Below, piece by piece: positions 17,774 through 27,514 of a DNA stretch of 64,000 bases; positions within the stretch are counted from its first letter, which is position 1; each line of letters begins with the position of its first letter. The translations under genes were made by a program, and so were the position numbers. The notes below the pieces were generated by a model. The model was given only the letters and a program-made list of their open reading frames with translations. It made no database searches and had not been told where the DNA came from. Source of the stretch: Crocinitomicaceae bacterium (GTDB taxonomy: Bacteria; Bacteroidota; Bacteroidia; Flavobacteriales_D; Crocinitomicaceae); assembly GCA_029252405.1 (NCBI GenBank), contig JAQXBM010000064.1:62001-126000 (forward strand), read 5' to 3'.

Positions 17774-17995
17774 ATGGACTTTTTAATCAACGCTTGGTCG
17801 ATTCTTTTTGCGCTCCTTATCGTCTTTACTGTGCTCACATTGCTATTTCTAAATCGGCAAATCTATGCCCTGATTTTCAGCACTGACAAGGCTAAAATGA
17901 ACTGCTCCGCAGGCCTTGCATTTATGAAAACCAAGTCAATTGATCGGCCTAAAAATAAGCACTATGAACGCAGTAAAGACAGATTTCAGAAATGA
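17774..17995 (+). CDS. Small membrane protein, 73 residues (tentative)
   Basis: The reading frame encodes one long hydrophobic helix (about residues 3-35) followed by a basic tail (KNKHYERSKDRFQK), a plausible bitopic protein with a cytoplasmic C-terminus. It lies in an otherwise unexplained stretch between the divergent TonB receptor and pheT. Its end overlaps the next small frame by 32 nt, which weakens the case for both being genes. No family is recognised. Confidence 0.4.
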   Translation: MDFLINAWSILFALLIVFTVLTLLFLNRQIYALIFSTDKAKMNCSAGLAFMKTKSIDRPKNKHYERSKDRFQK

Positions 17996-18155
17996 GCAAG
18001 AGATGATGAAGCATTTGTTTCAAGCGTTATTTCAAATTCAAATTCGATTGGAAAAACACCAGGATCCTCGATTTCACTATTATGATCAGATCAAAGAGAT
18101 TATTGACCTCACCGATGCGTTGATGCAAGTTTTGATGGACCTGTTCGATTCATGA
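17964..18155 (+). CDS. Small helical protein, 63 residues (tentative)
   Basis: From ATG 17964 the product begins MNAVKTDFRNEQEMMKH and is predicted to be nearly all helical, with heptad-like Leu/Ile/Met spacing, an acidic end and no membrane segment. It overlaps the preceding small frame by 32 nt. Real-protein composition supports it, but there is no clear promoter or ribosome-binding site. Confidence 0.4.
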   Translation: MNAVKTDFRNEQEMMKHLFQALFQIQIRLEKHQDPRFHYYDQIKEIIDLTDALMQVLMDLFDS

Positions 18156-18246
18156 GAAATTGAAATCATTCCTAAAAGGAAAACGGGCATGACTTCATTG
18201 TTCGTTTTTCTTTCAGTTTTTGCGCTAAAATCCGAGCATCTTCTCC

Positions 18247-18276
18247 TTGTAAATGGGCTTTTTTCCCGTAAATTTG
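18247..18276 (+). promoter_or_regulatory. pheT promoter
   Basis: TTG at 18247-18249, a 19-nt spacer and TAAATTTG at 18269-18276 form a textbook Bacteroidota promoter. The pheT ATG follows 24 nt after the -7 box. Confidence 0.8.
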
Positions 18277-18300
18277 ACCTTCTTAAAAAGAATTGCACGC

Positions 18301-20733
18301 ATGAAGGTTTCTTACAATTGGTTAAAGCAATATGTCGATACGGATTTGTCACCCGAAGAAATGGGTAAAATACTTACCGATACTGGACTTGAAGTAGAGG
18401 GGATTGCCAAAATTGAAGCCGTAAAAGGCGGTTTGGAGGGTGTTTTTATTGGCGAGGTATTGACATGCGAAAAGCATCCAGATGCTGATCGATTGAAAGT
18501 TACGACTGTTTCTATTGGTAACGAGCCATTGCAAATCGTGTGTGGAGCACCAAATGTTGAGGCGGGAAAGAAAGTAATTGTAGCAACAGTTGGCTGCAAA
18601 TTGCATCCTTCGCCAGAAGAGGAATTCAAAATCAAGAAATCGAAAATCCGCGGAGTGGAGTCTATGGGGATGCTGTGTGCAGAAGACGAGTTAGGTCTTG
18701 GAGAGTCGCATGATGGAATTTTATTGCTTGAGGATGATGCAAAGGTTGGCTCGGCGGCTTCTGCTTATTTTGGATTGGAAGACGATTACGAAATCGAAAT
18801 TGGATTAACACCAAACCGCTCTGATGCCATGGGGCATATTGGTGTCGCTCGTGATGTGGTAGCTTATTTGAATGTTCATAACAATGCTGGATTGGAACTC
18901 AAGTTTCCTGATGTCAGTGCATTCAAAGTTGAAAATAATGACCTCCCAATTTCTGTGGAGGTAGAAAATAATGATTTGTGCCCTCGATACATCGGTACGA
19001 CGATCAAAGGTGTGAAAGTGGAAGCTTCGCCAGCTTGGTTGCAGAAGCGATTGCGGTCAATTGGTTTGTCTCCAATCAACAATGTGGTTGATGTTACGAA
19101 TTTCGTGATGCATGAATTGGGAACACCTCTTCATGGCTTCGATGCAGCAAGGTTGAATGGAAAAATCGTCGTAAAAACGGCTAACGAGCGCGATGTATTT
19201 ACAACGCTCGACGAAGTAGAACGCACGCTGGGTGGAGATCAATTAATGATCACCAATGGAACAGATCATCTGTGTATTGCAGGTGTATTTGGAGGTGATA
19301 CTTCTGGAATTTCAGATTCGACCACAGATGTTTTCCTTGAATCGGCGTATTTCGATGCTGTCTCGGTTCGTACAACGGCCAAGGCTCACGGTTTGAATAC
19401 GGACTCTTCTTTCCGCTATGAGCGTGGGGTTGATCCAAATATGACTGAATATGCACTGAAAAGAGCAGCTTTGTTGATTCAAGAGGTGGCAGGTGGAACA
19501 ATCTCGATGGATATTGTAGATACCAACTCAAAGCCGGTTGAAAATGTGACGGTCGAGTTTTCATACGATCGTTGCAACCGATTGATTGGAACAGAGGTTC
19601 CAGTTGAAATGGCGAAAGTGATTTTTAAAGAATTGGATATCGCAGTTTTAAGCGAGTCAAACAGTGTTGCTCAATTGGAAATCCCTGCATACCGCGTTGA
19701 TGTTACGCGAGAAGCAGATGTCGTTGAAGAAGTACTTCGAATTTTTGGATTCAATAATGTTCCAATTCCAGAGAAACTGAATACCTCACTTCCTCTTTTC
19801 ACGAAACCGGATGTTGAGAAATTACAAACGACCATTTCTGAAATGCTAGTGGGAATGGGATGCATTGAAACGATGAACAATTCCCTAACGAAGGCTGAAT
19901 ACGCTGAGAAGTTGGGAGGAGAAGTCGTGAAATCGATCAGAAATGTGGAGATGTTGAATCCATTGAGCTTGGATTTGAACGTGATGCGCCAGTCGCTTGT
20001 TTACAATGCATTGGAGACGATTCAGCACAATCAAAATAGACAGAATCCCGATTTGAAATTATTCGAATTCGGAAAAGTATACCACAAATTCGACGATGGT
20101 TATTCGGAAAATCGACGCTTGATTATCGCATTGAGCGGAAAACGCGAAGCAGAAAACTGGAATTCGAACAACGACATTACATCTTACTTTACCATCAAAG
20201 GAACAACACGCGCTTTGTTCGAGCGAATTGGGCTGGCGGGAATGTTGAAGGAATCATCTTTCAAAAATTCGTTGCTTCAAGATGGTGTGCAATTATCGAT
20301 CTTAAAACACAGAGTAGGTGAGATTGGATGGATTACTCCTCAATTGAAAAAGCACTTCGGAATCAAACAGGATGTATTTATTGCAGATCTTGATTGGGAT
20401 GTAATCATCGATAGTTTGAAATTCGTAAAAGTGAAATACACAGAATTGCCAAAAACATTTGCTGTTCGCCGTGATTTCTCATTGTTGTTGGATAACAAAA
20501 TCACGTTCTCAGAAATTGAACAAATTGCTAAGGCAAGTGACAAGAAGATTTTGAAAGAGGTCGGGTTGTTCGATGTGTACGAAGGAAAGAACCTCGAAGA
20601 AGGGAAGAAGTCCTATGCTGTTTCATTCAAATTTCAGGATCCGGAAAAGACACTCAAAGACAAGCAAGTTGACGCAGTGATGGATAAAATCCGTGGGCAA
20701 CTGGAGTCTAAGTTGGGTGCTCAATTGAGATAG
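18301..20733 (+). CDS. pheT: Phenylalanine--tRNA ligase beta subunit
   Basis: The 810-residue subunit pairs with PheS to charge tRNA-Phe. It begins with the family-typical MKVSYNWLKQYVDTDLSPE. An OB-fold tRNA-binding domain follows (about residues 40-150, with HPDADRLKV and CGAPNVEAG). The B3/B4 editing region comes next (NNVVDVTNFVMHELGTPLHG, then FRYERGVDP). The B5 domain follows, with the C-terminal ferredoxin-like anticodon-binding domain (about 715-810) last. An ATG at 18253 is in frame but overlaps the promoter. pheS is not in the window. The helicase gene begins 1 nt later. Confidence 0.96.
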   Translation: MKVSYNWLKQYVDTDLSPEEMGKILTDTGLEVEGIAKIEAVKGGLEGVFIGEVLTCEKHPDADRLKVTTVSIGNEPLQIVCGAPNVEAGKKVIVATVGCKLHPSPEEEFKIKKSKIRGVESMGMLCAEDELGLGESHDGILLLEDDAKVGSAASAYFGLEDDYEIEIGLTPNRSDAMGHIGVARDVVAYLNVHNNAGLELKFPDVSAFKVENNDLPISVEVENNDLCPRYIGTTIKGVKVEASPAWLQKRLRSIGLSPINNVVDVTNFVMHELGTPLHGFDAARLNGKIVVKTANERDVFTTLDEVERTLGGDQLMITNGTDHLCIAGVFGGDTSGISDSTTDVFLESAYFDAVSVRTTAKAHGLNTDSSFRYERGVDPNMTEYALKRAALLIQEVAGGTISMDIVDTNSKPVENVTVEFSYDRCNRLIGTEVPVEMAKVIFKELDIAVLSESNSVAQLEIPAYRVDVTREADVVEEVLRIFGFNNVPIPEKLNTSLPLFTKPDVEKLQTTISEMLVGMGCIETMNNSLTKAEYAEKLGGEVVKSIRNVEMLNPLSLDLNVMRQSLVYNALETIQHNQNRQNPDLKLFEFGKVYHKFDDGYSENRRLIIALSGKREAENWNSNNDITSYFTIKGTTRALFERIGLAGMLKESSFKNSLLQDGVQLSILKHRVGEIGWITPQLKKHFGIKQDVFIADLDWDVIIDSLKFVKVKYTELPKTFAVRRDFSLLLDNKITFSEIEQIAKASDKKILKEVGLFDVYEGKNLEEGKKSYAVSFKFQDPEKTLKDKQVDAVMDKIRGQLESKLGAQLR

Positions 20734-20734
20734 G

Positions 20735-23437
20735 ATGCATTTCTCACCAGCATCAATTTTTCGTTATCTGCGAGAGTGTTATGAATTGGACACTAAAACG
20801 ATCAACGTAACGAATTTTTTTGCCAAGAAAGTAGAGGACAGAATTTGGGTTGAGGGCAAGGATGAAACACTCAATGGCGAGCTGCCATACCTGCCACTTC
20901 TAGATGAACAAGCAGAAAAAATAGAGGAGAACCTCTCGTTCTATTCGAAGGAGAAATCGCTGTATGCTTTTGCCCATTTCATTGTGGGTCGAGCGAATGG
21001 CTTCAGGTTGTGCGCCCCCTTGATTTTCATTCCTGCGGAGATATACAGAAAGGATGGATTTCCATATTTGCGCTTAAAGCAAAATCAAAAATTCCTCAAT
21101 TATAATTTTTTAAATACGATCAAAAAGGAGGGGACTCCACCTCTCGATGAATTGTTTGATTTTTTGTTGAAGAGCCCCATAATTGATTTCAATATCTCCA
21201 TGAAGATCGCTTCCGTTTTGGAAGAAAATTTTGATGGGGTCGATGCTAAAGGGGTGAGGGACTTTCCAGAATTGATTACTGAGAAAAAGATCAAGTCACG
21301 GCGTCCAAAAGACAAACTTGAGGTTTACTCTGGAATGGGAGTTGGATTGGTGAAATATTCAAGCAAAACACTCGGTATCATTTCTGAGCTGACGGAGATG
21401 TCCGAGGATATGGATTATTCAGGGGCCTTGAAATCTATATTGATGAATACCTCCGAGGTGGCAGAGGAGTCTGACCAAGAAAGTCGCGTTCCGTCTATTC
21501 TGAGTGAAGGACAATTGAATGTACTCGAGAATTCGTTGAAGTACTCTAAATCCATTGTCATAGGACCTCCTGGCACTGGGAAATCATTTACTATTGCCAA
21601 TGTTGCAATCGATCATGTCCTCCGGGAGAAGTCGGTTTTAGTTGTATCCAAAACTGACGAAGCGGTCGATGTCGTTCTCGAGAAGCTGACCGAATTGGGA
21701 TTAGAGACAGCAGCGATGAGGCCTGGAAAGAGCAGTTATGCCCGACAAATCCGAAAAAGGATCAAGCTTTTGCTAATGAAATCCTACAAAGAGGGATTAG
21801 AGCAAAGGACAAAAATGGTTCATTACGAATCGTACAACATAAAAAAGGAAATCAAGGCGTTGGAGGATGAATTCAATCTCATTATAGAAAATGAGATGAA
21901 GTGGGGGAATCTTCTTTTTGAGAACAGAAATAAAAAAGGAATTCTTCCCAAGTTGAGGAAACAATACGTCAAGTGGAAAACGAAATTTGCGACACCGCAT
22001 TGGGAAATTTCAGAAGATTATTATTCCAATAAGGAAAGCCTGTTGAGTAAGCATAAAAAGTTGGCGCTATTCAGTTACGATGAGCAATTGAATCGATTTC
22101 TTCGCACGCATCGTAATCATTTGAGTGGATTCCTTAAGGCAATTAATGCATACAGCTTGAGTAAGCAAGAAACACTGTTTGATGAGCTTGATTTCTCCCA
22201 GTTGCTTCGGACATTTCCGATTTGGATGTGCAAGCTGTCAGATTTGTATGAGGCGCTTCCTCTTGAGCAAGATTTATTTGATTTGCTAATCATCGATGAG
22301 GCGAGTCAATGTGATTTGGCTTCAATTATGCCTGCTTTACAACGTGCAAAAAAAGTACTCGTAGTAGGTGATCCTCATCAATTAAGACATTTCTCTTTTG
22401 TGGCAAGAAGTCAACAGGATTTAATCAAGCGTAAATTTGGTTTGGAGGGATTTAGTTCAGAATTGCTGGACTACCGTGATTCGAGTATCTTGGATATCTG
22501 CTTTGAGCAATCGAAGAGCAATGATGAAGTTGTTTTTCTCGACGAACATTTTAGAGGGAATGAGGAATTGTTGGCGTTCAGTAATAGGAATTTCTACGGA
22601 GATCAACTTAAGGTGATGAAGTCGCTGCCAGTTCATAAATATCAATCGCTGTGGATAGAAAATTGTGATGGGGTAAGATCCGACAAAGGCGTAAATGATG
22701 TGGAGGTAGATCGAATTATCAAACACATTATTGAGATTGACTCAATGGATGCGATCACCTTTTCCAATACTACAATAGGTATACTGTCGCCATTCAGGAA
22801 CCAATGTGAGCATATCATTGAGCGAATCAGCAAAGAGATTGATAGCAACATTCGAAAAAGACATCGAATTATGGTTGGAACTCCATATGCTTTTCAAGGA
22901 AATGAGCGTGATGTGATGATCATCTCTTGGTGTGTCGATGAACAAACGCACCCTTCAGCCCTTCGCTATTTGGACAATCCACGCATTTTCAATGTAGCTG
23001 TCACAAGAGCAAAGAGAAAAGTGATCAATTTAATCTCATTTGATCCGAACTTTTTGAAGTCTGATTTGCTCTTGAAAGAATACTTGTATAAGAAAAACGA
23101 GCTGGGAATTAACCGAATTGAAGCTCAAGAAATGCACGATCAGTTCTTAAAGGAAGTGAGTGATTGGTTAACTGAATTGGGCTGTGAGTTCATTTGTGAT
23201 TATGAAGTCGCTTCAATTCCAGTCGATATATTAATCACCTCGAATAAAAAGTCAAAAGTGATCGACTTAATTGGCTATCCTGGAGATTTTGTCGAGTCGA
23301 TCGATTTGAACCAATACATGCTTCTTCAGCGAGCGGGTGTCTCCGTTTTTCCTTTGCCTTATTCTTATTGGCATTTGCATAAGGAATACGCGCAGAAAGA
23401 ATTTATTGATTTTTTACACGGAAGAGAACATAGTTAA
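20735..23437 (+). CDS. Superfamily 1 (Upf1-like) helicase with C-terminal nuclease-like domain
   Basis: The 900-residue protein has an N-terminal region of about 260 residues without known motifs. Walker A GPPGTGKS is near residue 278, Walker B LLIIDEASQ near 518 and GDPHQLRHFS near 548. Motif V-type TPYAFQGNERDVMI lies near 715 and motif VI VAVTRAKRKV near 753. A predicted coiled, charged insertion separates motifs Ia and II. The last 110 residues (WLTELGCEFICDY, then VPVDILIT-like PVDILITSNKKSKVIDLIG) resemble the Vsr/PD-(D/E)xK fold found behind similar helicases, though the catalytic acids are uncertain. Such proteins occur in DNA repair and phage defence. It lies between pheT and bioD with 1-nt gaps. 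Confidence 0.85.
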   Translation: MHFSPASIFRYLRECYELDTKTINVTNFFAKKVEDRIWVEGKDETLNGELPYLPLLDEQAEKIEENLSFYSKEKSLYAFAHFIVGRANGFRLCAPLIFIPAEIYRKDGFPYLRLKQNQKFLNYNFLNTIKKEGTPPLDELFDFLLKSPIIDFNISMKIASVLEENFDGVDAKGVRDFPELITEKKIKSRRPKDKLEVYSGMGVGLVKYSSKTLGIISELTEMSEDMDYSGALKSILMNTSEVAEESDQESRVPSILSEGQLNVLENSLKYSKSIVIGPPGTGKSFTIANVAIDHVLREKSVLVVSKTDEAVDVVLEKLTELGLETAAMRPGKSSYARQIRKRIKLLLMKSYKEGLEQRTKMVHYESYNIKKEIKALEDEFNLIIENEMKWGNLLFENRNKKGILPKLRKQYVKWKTKFATPHWEISEDYYSNKESLLSKHKKLALFSYDEQLNRFLRTHRNHLSGFLKAINAYSLSKQETLFDELDFSQLLRTFPIWMCKLSDLYEALPLEQDLFDLLIIDEASQCDLASIMPALQRAKKVLVVGDPHQLRHFSFVARSQQDLIKRKFGLEGFSSELLDYRDSSILDICFEQSKSNDEVVFLDEHFRGNEELLAFSNRNFYGDQLKVMKSLPVHKYQSLWIENCDGVRSDKGVNDVEVDRIIKHIIEIDSMDAITFSNTTIGILSPFRNQCEHIIERISKEIDSNIRKRHRIMVGTPYAFQGNERDVMIISWCVDEQTHPSALRYLDNPRIFNVAVTRAKRKVINLISFDPNFLKSDLLLKEYLYKKNELGINRIEAQEMHDQFLKEVSDWLTELGCEFICDYEVASIPVDILITSNKKSKVIDLIGYPGDFVESIDLNQYMLLQRAGVSVFPLPYSYWHLHKEYAQKEFIDFLHGREHS

Positions 23438-23438
23438 A

Positions 23439-24050
23439 ATGAAACAATACATCATAACCGGAATAGGAACCGACGTTGGAAAAACGGTCGTTAGTGCAAT
23501 TGTTTCAGAAGCGTTGAAAGCAACCTACTGGAAACCTGTCCAGGCAGGAGATTTGGACAATTCTGATTCAATCAAAATTGGACAACTGACTAAAAATGTC
23601 TCAATTCTTCCCGAAGCGTTCCAATTGACCGAACCCATGTCACCGCATGCTGCAGCAGATATCGATGGAGTGGAAATTTCACCTGAAGACTTGAGTTTGC
23701 CGGAGGTAGAAGGAAACTTCGTGGTGGAAGGCGCAGGAGGATTACTGGTTCCGATCAATTCGAAAGGTTTTCTCTATGCGGATGCATTTGAAAATTGGAA
23801 GCTACCTACAATTGTGGTATCTCGACATTACTTGGGGAGCATCAATCATACTTTAATGACGATTGAAATCTTGAAAAATCGAGGAGTGGAAATCGAAGGA
23901 ATCATTTTCGTTGGAAATGCGCATCCCACTACCGAAAAAATCATTTTAGATACAACCGAATGCCGATTTATTGCGAGAATTCCATTGACAAGTGAGGTGA
24001 ATCAAGATTTTGTTTTGACTCATGCAGAGAAAATTAAATACGTGATATAG
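23439..24050 (+). CDS. bioD: Dethiobiotin synthetase
   Basis: It closes the ureido ring of 7,8-diaminopelargonate using CO2 and ATP, the penultimate step of biotin synthesis. The 203-residue protein begins KQYIITGIGTDVGKTVV, the BioD P-loop, and has the WKPVQAGDLDNSD, PMSPHAAA and VVEGAGGLLVPI motifs. I chose ATG 23439, 1 nt after the helicase stop, because the frame open upstream of it lies inside the helicase gene. bioA starts immediately after the stop. Confidence 0.94.
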   Translation: MKQYIITGIGTDVGKTVVSAIVSEALKATYWKPVQAGDLDNSDSIKIGQLTKNVSILPEAFQLTEPMSPHAAADIDGVEISPEDLSLPEVEGNFVVEGAGGLLVPINSKGFLYADAFENWKLPTIVVSRHYLGSINHTLMTIEILKNRGVEIEGIIFVGNAHPTTEKIILDTTECRFIARIPLTSEVNQDFVLTHAEKIKYVI

Positions 24051-25328
24051 ATGAGTTTAATTGAACGAGATAAGGAATTTGTTTGGCACCCGTTTACTCA
24101 GCACAAAACTGCCGGCGACCATTTGGAAATTGTCAAAGCTTCGGGTGTAACATTGTTTGATGCAGAGGGCAAGGAATACATCGATGCAAATTCTTCGTGG
24201 TGGGTGAATGTTCACGGTCACGCACATCCACATATCGGAAAAGCAATCTCGGATCAATTTAATGCCATCGACCACGTTGTTTTTGCCGGGGTAACGCATC
24301 CTAAGGCTGTTGAATTGGCGGAAAGAATTGTTGGAAAGTGCCCTGAGAATCTAAAAAAGGTATTCTTTTCGGATAACGGTTCTACTGCGATTGAAGTCGG
24401 ACTGAAAATGGCATTTCAATATTTCCACAACCTTGAAAAACCAAGACGAAAAGTAGTGGCGTTGAATGGTGCGTATCATGGCGACACCTTCGGTGCAATG
24501 TCTGTTGGTCAACGCGGATATTTCAATGCTCCTTTCGAGCCATTTTTCTTTGATGTTGATTATTTGGAATTCCCTACTGCTGATAATCAAGAAGCGATTT
24601 TAGCCAAGGCAAGGGAGCTTTTTGCGACGCAAGAAGTAGCGGTATTGATTCTTGAGCCGCTCGTTCAAGGAGCTGCTGGAATGAGAATGTATTCACCCGA
24701 AATGTTGGATCAACTCACGGCCATTGTGCATCAATATGGTTCTCTGGTAATTTTTGATGAGGTGATGACAGGATTCGGAAGGACGGGGAAACTATTCTCC
24801 ATGGATCATTGTCAGAACAAACCTGATATTGTCGCATTTTCGAAAGGACTCACTGCTGGAGTAATGGCGCTTGGCTTAACAGTCGCTTCGCAAGAAATAT
24901 TTGATGCTTTCCTGTCGGAGGAGAAAACCAAAGCCTTTTTGCACGGACATTCATTCACAGCAAATCCCATCGCCTGCGCAGTCGCTTGTGCAAATTTGGA
25001 TCTCTTCGAGGAACCAGCTACCATCGAAAACATGGAGGCTTTGGTGAATTGGGGAACAGAGTTTAAGAAAGAGCTGGCATCTTTGAAAAACGTTCGAAAT
25101 ACACGTCAAACTGGAACGATCGTCGCGTTTGATATTGATACTGGAGAAGGAGATACGTATTTCTCGGATATTCGAGAACGCGCGTATTCCTATTTCCTCG
25201 AAAATGGAGTGCTGCTTCGTCCTCTTGGGAACACGCTTTTTGTGAATCCGCCGTATTCAATTTCTAGGGCTGAATACTCCAAAATTACTGATGCAATTCT
25301 TGGTTTTCTTCGATCTGTTGAAGCTTGA
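24051..25328 (+). CDS. bioA: Adenosylmethionine--8-amino-7-oxononanoate aminotransferase
   Basis: This PLP enzyme makes 7,8-diaminopelargonate from KAPA with SAM as amino donor, the step before BioD. The 425-residue protein starts with the BioA signature VWHPFTQHKTAG. It contains NSSWWVNVHGHAHP, SDNGSTAIEVGLKMA, GAYHGDTFGAMSVG, LIFDEVMTG-like VIFDEVMTGFGRTG and the PLP lysine in FSKGLTAG. It abuts bioD with no gap. bioB and bioF are not in the window. Confidence 0.95.
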   Translation: MSLIERDKEFVWHPFTQHKTAGDHLEIVKASGVTLFDAEGKEYIDANSSWWVNVHGHAHPHIGKAISDQFNAIDHVVFAGVTHPKAVELAERIVGKCPENLKKVFFSDNGSTAIEVGLKMAFQYFHNLEKPRRKVVALNGAYHGDTFGAMSVGQRGYFNAPFEPFFFDVDYLEFPTADNQEAILAKARELFATQEVAVLILEPLVQGAAGMRMYSPEMLDQLTAIVHQYGSLVIFDEVMTGFGRTGKLFSMDHCQNKPDIVAFSKGLTAGVMALGLTVASQEIFDAFLSEEKTKAFLHGHSFTANPIACAVACANLDLFEEPATIENMEALVNWGTEFKKELASLKNVRNTRQTGTIVAFDIDTGEGDTYFSDIRERAYSYFLENGVLLRPLGNTLFVNPPYSISRAEYSKITDAILGFLRSVEA

Positions 25329-25472
25329 TTGAAAGTGCTCAGATGCGATAAAGAACGTTAGGGTTCACATGGAAATTGAAAGCTGTGATGGAATCATCTT
25401 CTACAACATAACTCGACCTATTTGAATTTCACGTCATCAGTTTTTCTATCTTAGGATAAATTCTACACCACG

Positions 25473-27455
25473 ATGAAAACTGCTAAAAGATTACTAACCT
25501 CACTAATTCTGTGCGCCTCGTTCTTTGCGTACTCACAAGACTCTGATTACAAGTATAATAAACAGCCGACTTATTTAGATGCGCTGCGTTTAGAGCAAAT
25601 TATCGAAGAAAATGCCACTGCCGATCATGACGAGAGCCTTGAGCTAAATCAGGAATTCTATGGAATCCTTAATCGATATGGAATGGACTCATCTTCGATC
25701 AAAGGGAATCCGTTTCTCATGAATTACAAGATCAATGTCCGAGCAAGGGATACTTCAGGGCCTGAAATTCTAACATCAACCATCCCAGGATTGGCAGATA
25801 TTACTGAGAAGCCAGCGGATAAAATTGTTCCGAGTAGTTCTGTTCCAATGAATTGGGAAGCCGCGGCGATCAATGGAATAGCAACGTTCATGGGCGGAAG
25901 ATTCAAGCAGGAAGTACTACACATGGGAATCCACCAAATGTTCAAGCGAATTACGGAACGCGATTCGACATTACTCGCTGACTTGTTTCCGAAAACCTTT
26001 GCTCAAATTATTGCCCTTCGATCGCAGGGAACGGATGCCTATTACACTGCGGATCTGCTCTATTTGAGAGAGTTGGTCAATATCGACATGGAGAATATCC
26101 CAACAAATTTGGTGATCAATATTGACGATATTTTCCCGAAAATCAAACTAAAACCAGACATGAAGGATGGTTTGCTTCTTACTTCTGACCTGTTAAAGTA
26201 TGCTGAAATGGGAGTCCCAGTGGATCAATTGTTGAACTATGCATCAAGCGCTCCGTACTCCTCGGATTCATCGTTGGTTGCGCAGTTGGTCAATATTTCA
26301 GATTTGCTATCCCAAGCTTTCAAAGACACAGAAGCGTCGGGAAGAATTTGGGTTAATCCATTGGTTACCTTGCCACATACTGGAGACCCGCGAAGCAAGG
26401 ATATTTCCAAGATATTTTATGGATTGCTGTATTCTCAATTGTTGGATCTCAAGCAATTTCAAGATGCCTTTGATAAAATTACGGGTGAAAATAACATTGA
26501 AGAGGCGCACCAAAAAATTTCGAAGATCATTCAGAGCATTTCAATGATGGTTAACAAAATGGAGATGCTTGCAAATTTGATCAAGCAAAACAACTATGAA
26601 ATCACGAATGTTTCACAAGCAATGAGTGTTATAGATGAGTTGATTGATGTAGTTCAAAGTACTTCTTCAACGCTGAATTTATTGGACGTGAACACGACGA
26701 AATTTGATTCTGTTGTAGCGCTTTCTCACGATTTCATCTCCTTTTCCGAAAGTCTTATCGCGAAGAATTACCGATCGGCGATTCCGAAATTAGTACTGAT
26801 TTTAGGCACCTTCCCTGATGACCATGTGGAAATGTCGAGAATTCTTGGTTTCATTGGAGGACTCGGTGAAATCAACAATGATGAGGACATGGAGAAGTTA
26901 CTTCAGGCTTATTCATTGCCAATTGGTAGCGCTTCAATAAAACGAAGCAGTTCTTTTAATCTATCAGTGAATAGTTATGTTGGATTTACGGGAGGAATTG
27001 AGCGAGCGTTTGCAATTAACTCGAATTATCAAGACAAGGGGAATGTTGGATTGTCAGCTCCAATTGGAATTTCGATGACCTTCGCCAATGGGCACTTAAC
27101 TTTGTTTGCAAGCGTAATCGATTTGGGGTCGATCGTGAATCAGCGATTGAACAACGATACAACTTCGTATGTCGATCTTCGCTTCGAGCATTTTTTCACT
27201 CCAGGCGCATCACTTCTGTATAACTTCAAGAATACGCCAATTAGCTTGGGGGCAGGAGTGTCCTACATTCCAAACCTTAGAACGATTAAGTATTCTGATG
27301 GAAATGCTGTTGTGGGTGAAAGTGGATTGAACGTCCTCAGAATAAATGCATCATTACTGATCGATATTCCATTCTTCACGATTTACAATCGTCCGCTCAG
27401 ATCCGAATGGGCGAAGAATGAGAGAAAGGAGGATCGAAGGGAGAGACGAGACTAA
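25473..27455 (+). CDS. Large secreted protein with C-terminal barrel-like region, unknown function
   Basis: The 660-residue product has a signal peptide (about residues 1-22, ending FFAYSQ). A mainly helical middle part (about 40-480) follows. The C-terminal 150 residues are of alternating beta type (for example SFNLSVNSYVGFTGGIE, ASLLYNFKNTPISLGAGVSYIP), like an outer-membrane barrel. It ends in a strongly charged tail RKEDRRERRD, odd for a barrel protein. No known family is recognised. It stands 144 nt after bioA and ends at a strong bidirectional terminator. Confidence 0.75.
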   Translation: MKTAKRLLTSLILCASFFAYSQDSDYKYNKQPTYLDALRLEQIIEENATADHDESLELNQEFYGILNRYGMDSSSIKGNPFLMNYKINVRARDTSGPEILTSTIPGLADITEKPADKIVPSSSVPMNWEAAAINGIATFMGGRFKQEVLHMGIHQMFKRITERDSTLLADLFPKTFAQIIALRSQGTDAYYTADLLYLRELVNIDMENIPTNLVINIDDIFPKIKLKPDMKDGLLLTSDLLKYAEMGVPVDQLLNYASSAPYSSDSSLVAQLVNISDLLSQAFKDTEASGRIWVNPLVTLPHTGDPRSKDISKIFYGLLYSQLLDLKQFQDAFDKITGENNIEEAHQKISKIIQSISMMVNKMEMLANLIKQNNYEITNVSQAMSVIDELIDVVQSTSSTLNLLDVNTTKFDSVVALSHDFISFSESLIAKNYRSAIPKLVLILGTFPDDHVEMSRILGFIGGLGEINNDEDMEKLLQAYSLPIGSASIKRSSSFNLSVNSYVGFTGGIERAFAINSNYQDKGNVGLSAPIGISMTFANGHLTLFASVIDLGSIVNQRLNNDTTSYVDLRFEHFFTPGASLLYNFKNTPISLGAGVSYIPNLRTIKYSDGNAVVGESGLNVLRINASLLIDIPFFTIYNRPLRSEWAKNERKEDRRERRD

Positions 27456-27474
27456 TTGAAATTCTTCAGATAAT

Positions 27475-27510
27475 AAAAAGCGACCTAACCCAAGAATTAG
27501 GTCGCTTTTT
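27475..27510. terminator. Bidirectional Rho-independent terminator
   Basis: AAAAAGCGACCTAA and TTAGGTCGCTTTTT form a perfect 14-bp stem with an 8-nt loop. A-run and T-run flank it, so it can serve both the plus-strand gene ending at 27455 and the minus-strand gene ending at 27515. Confidence 0.92.
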
Positions 27511-27514
27511 AGTT

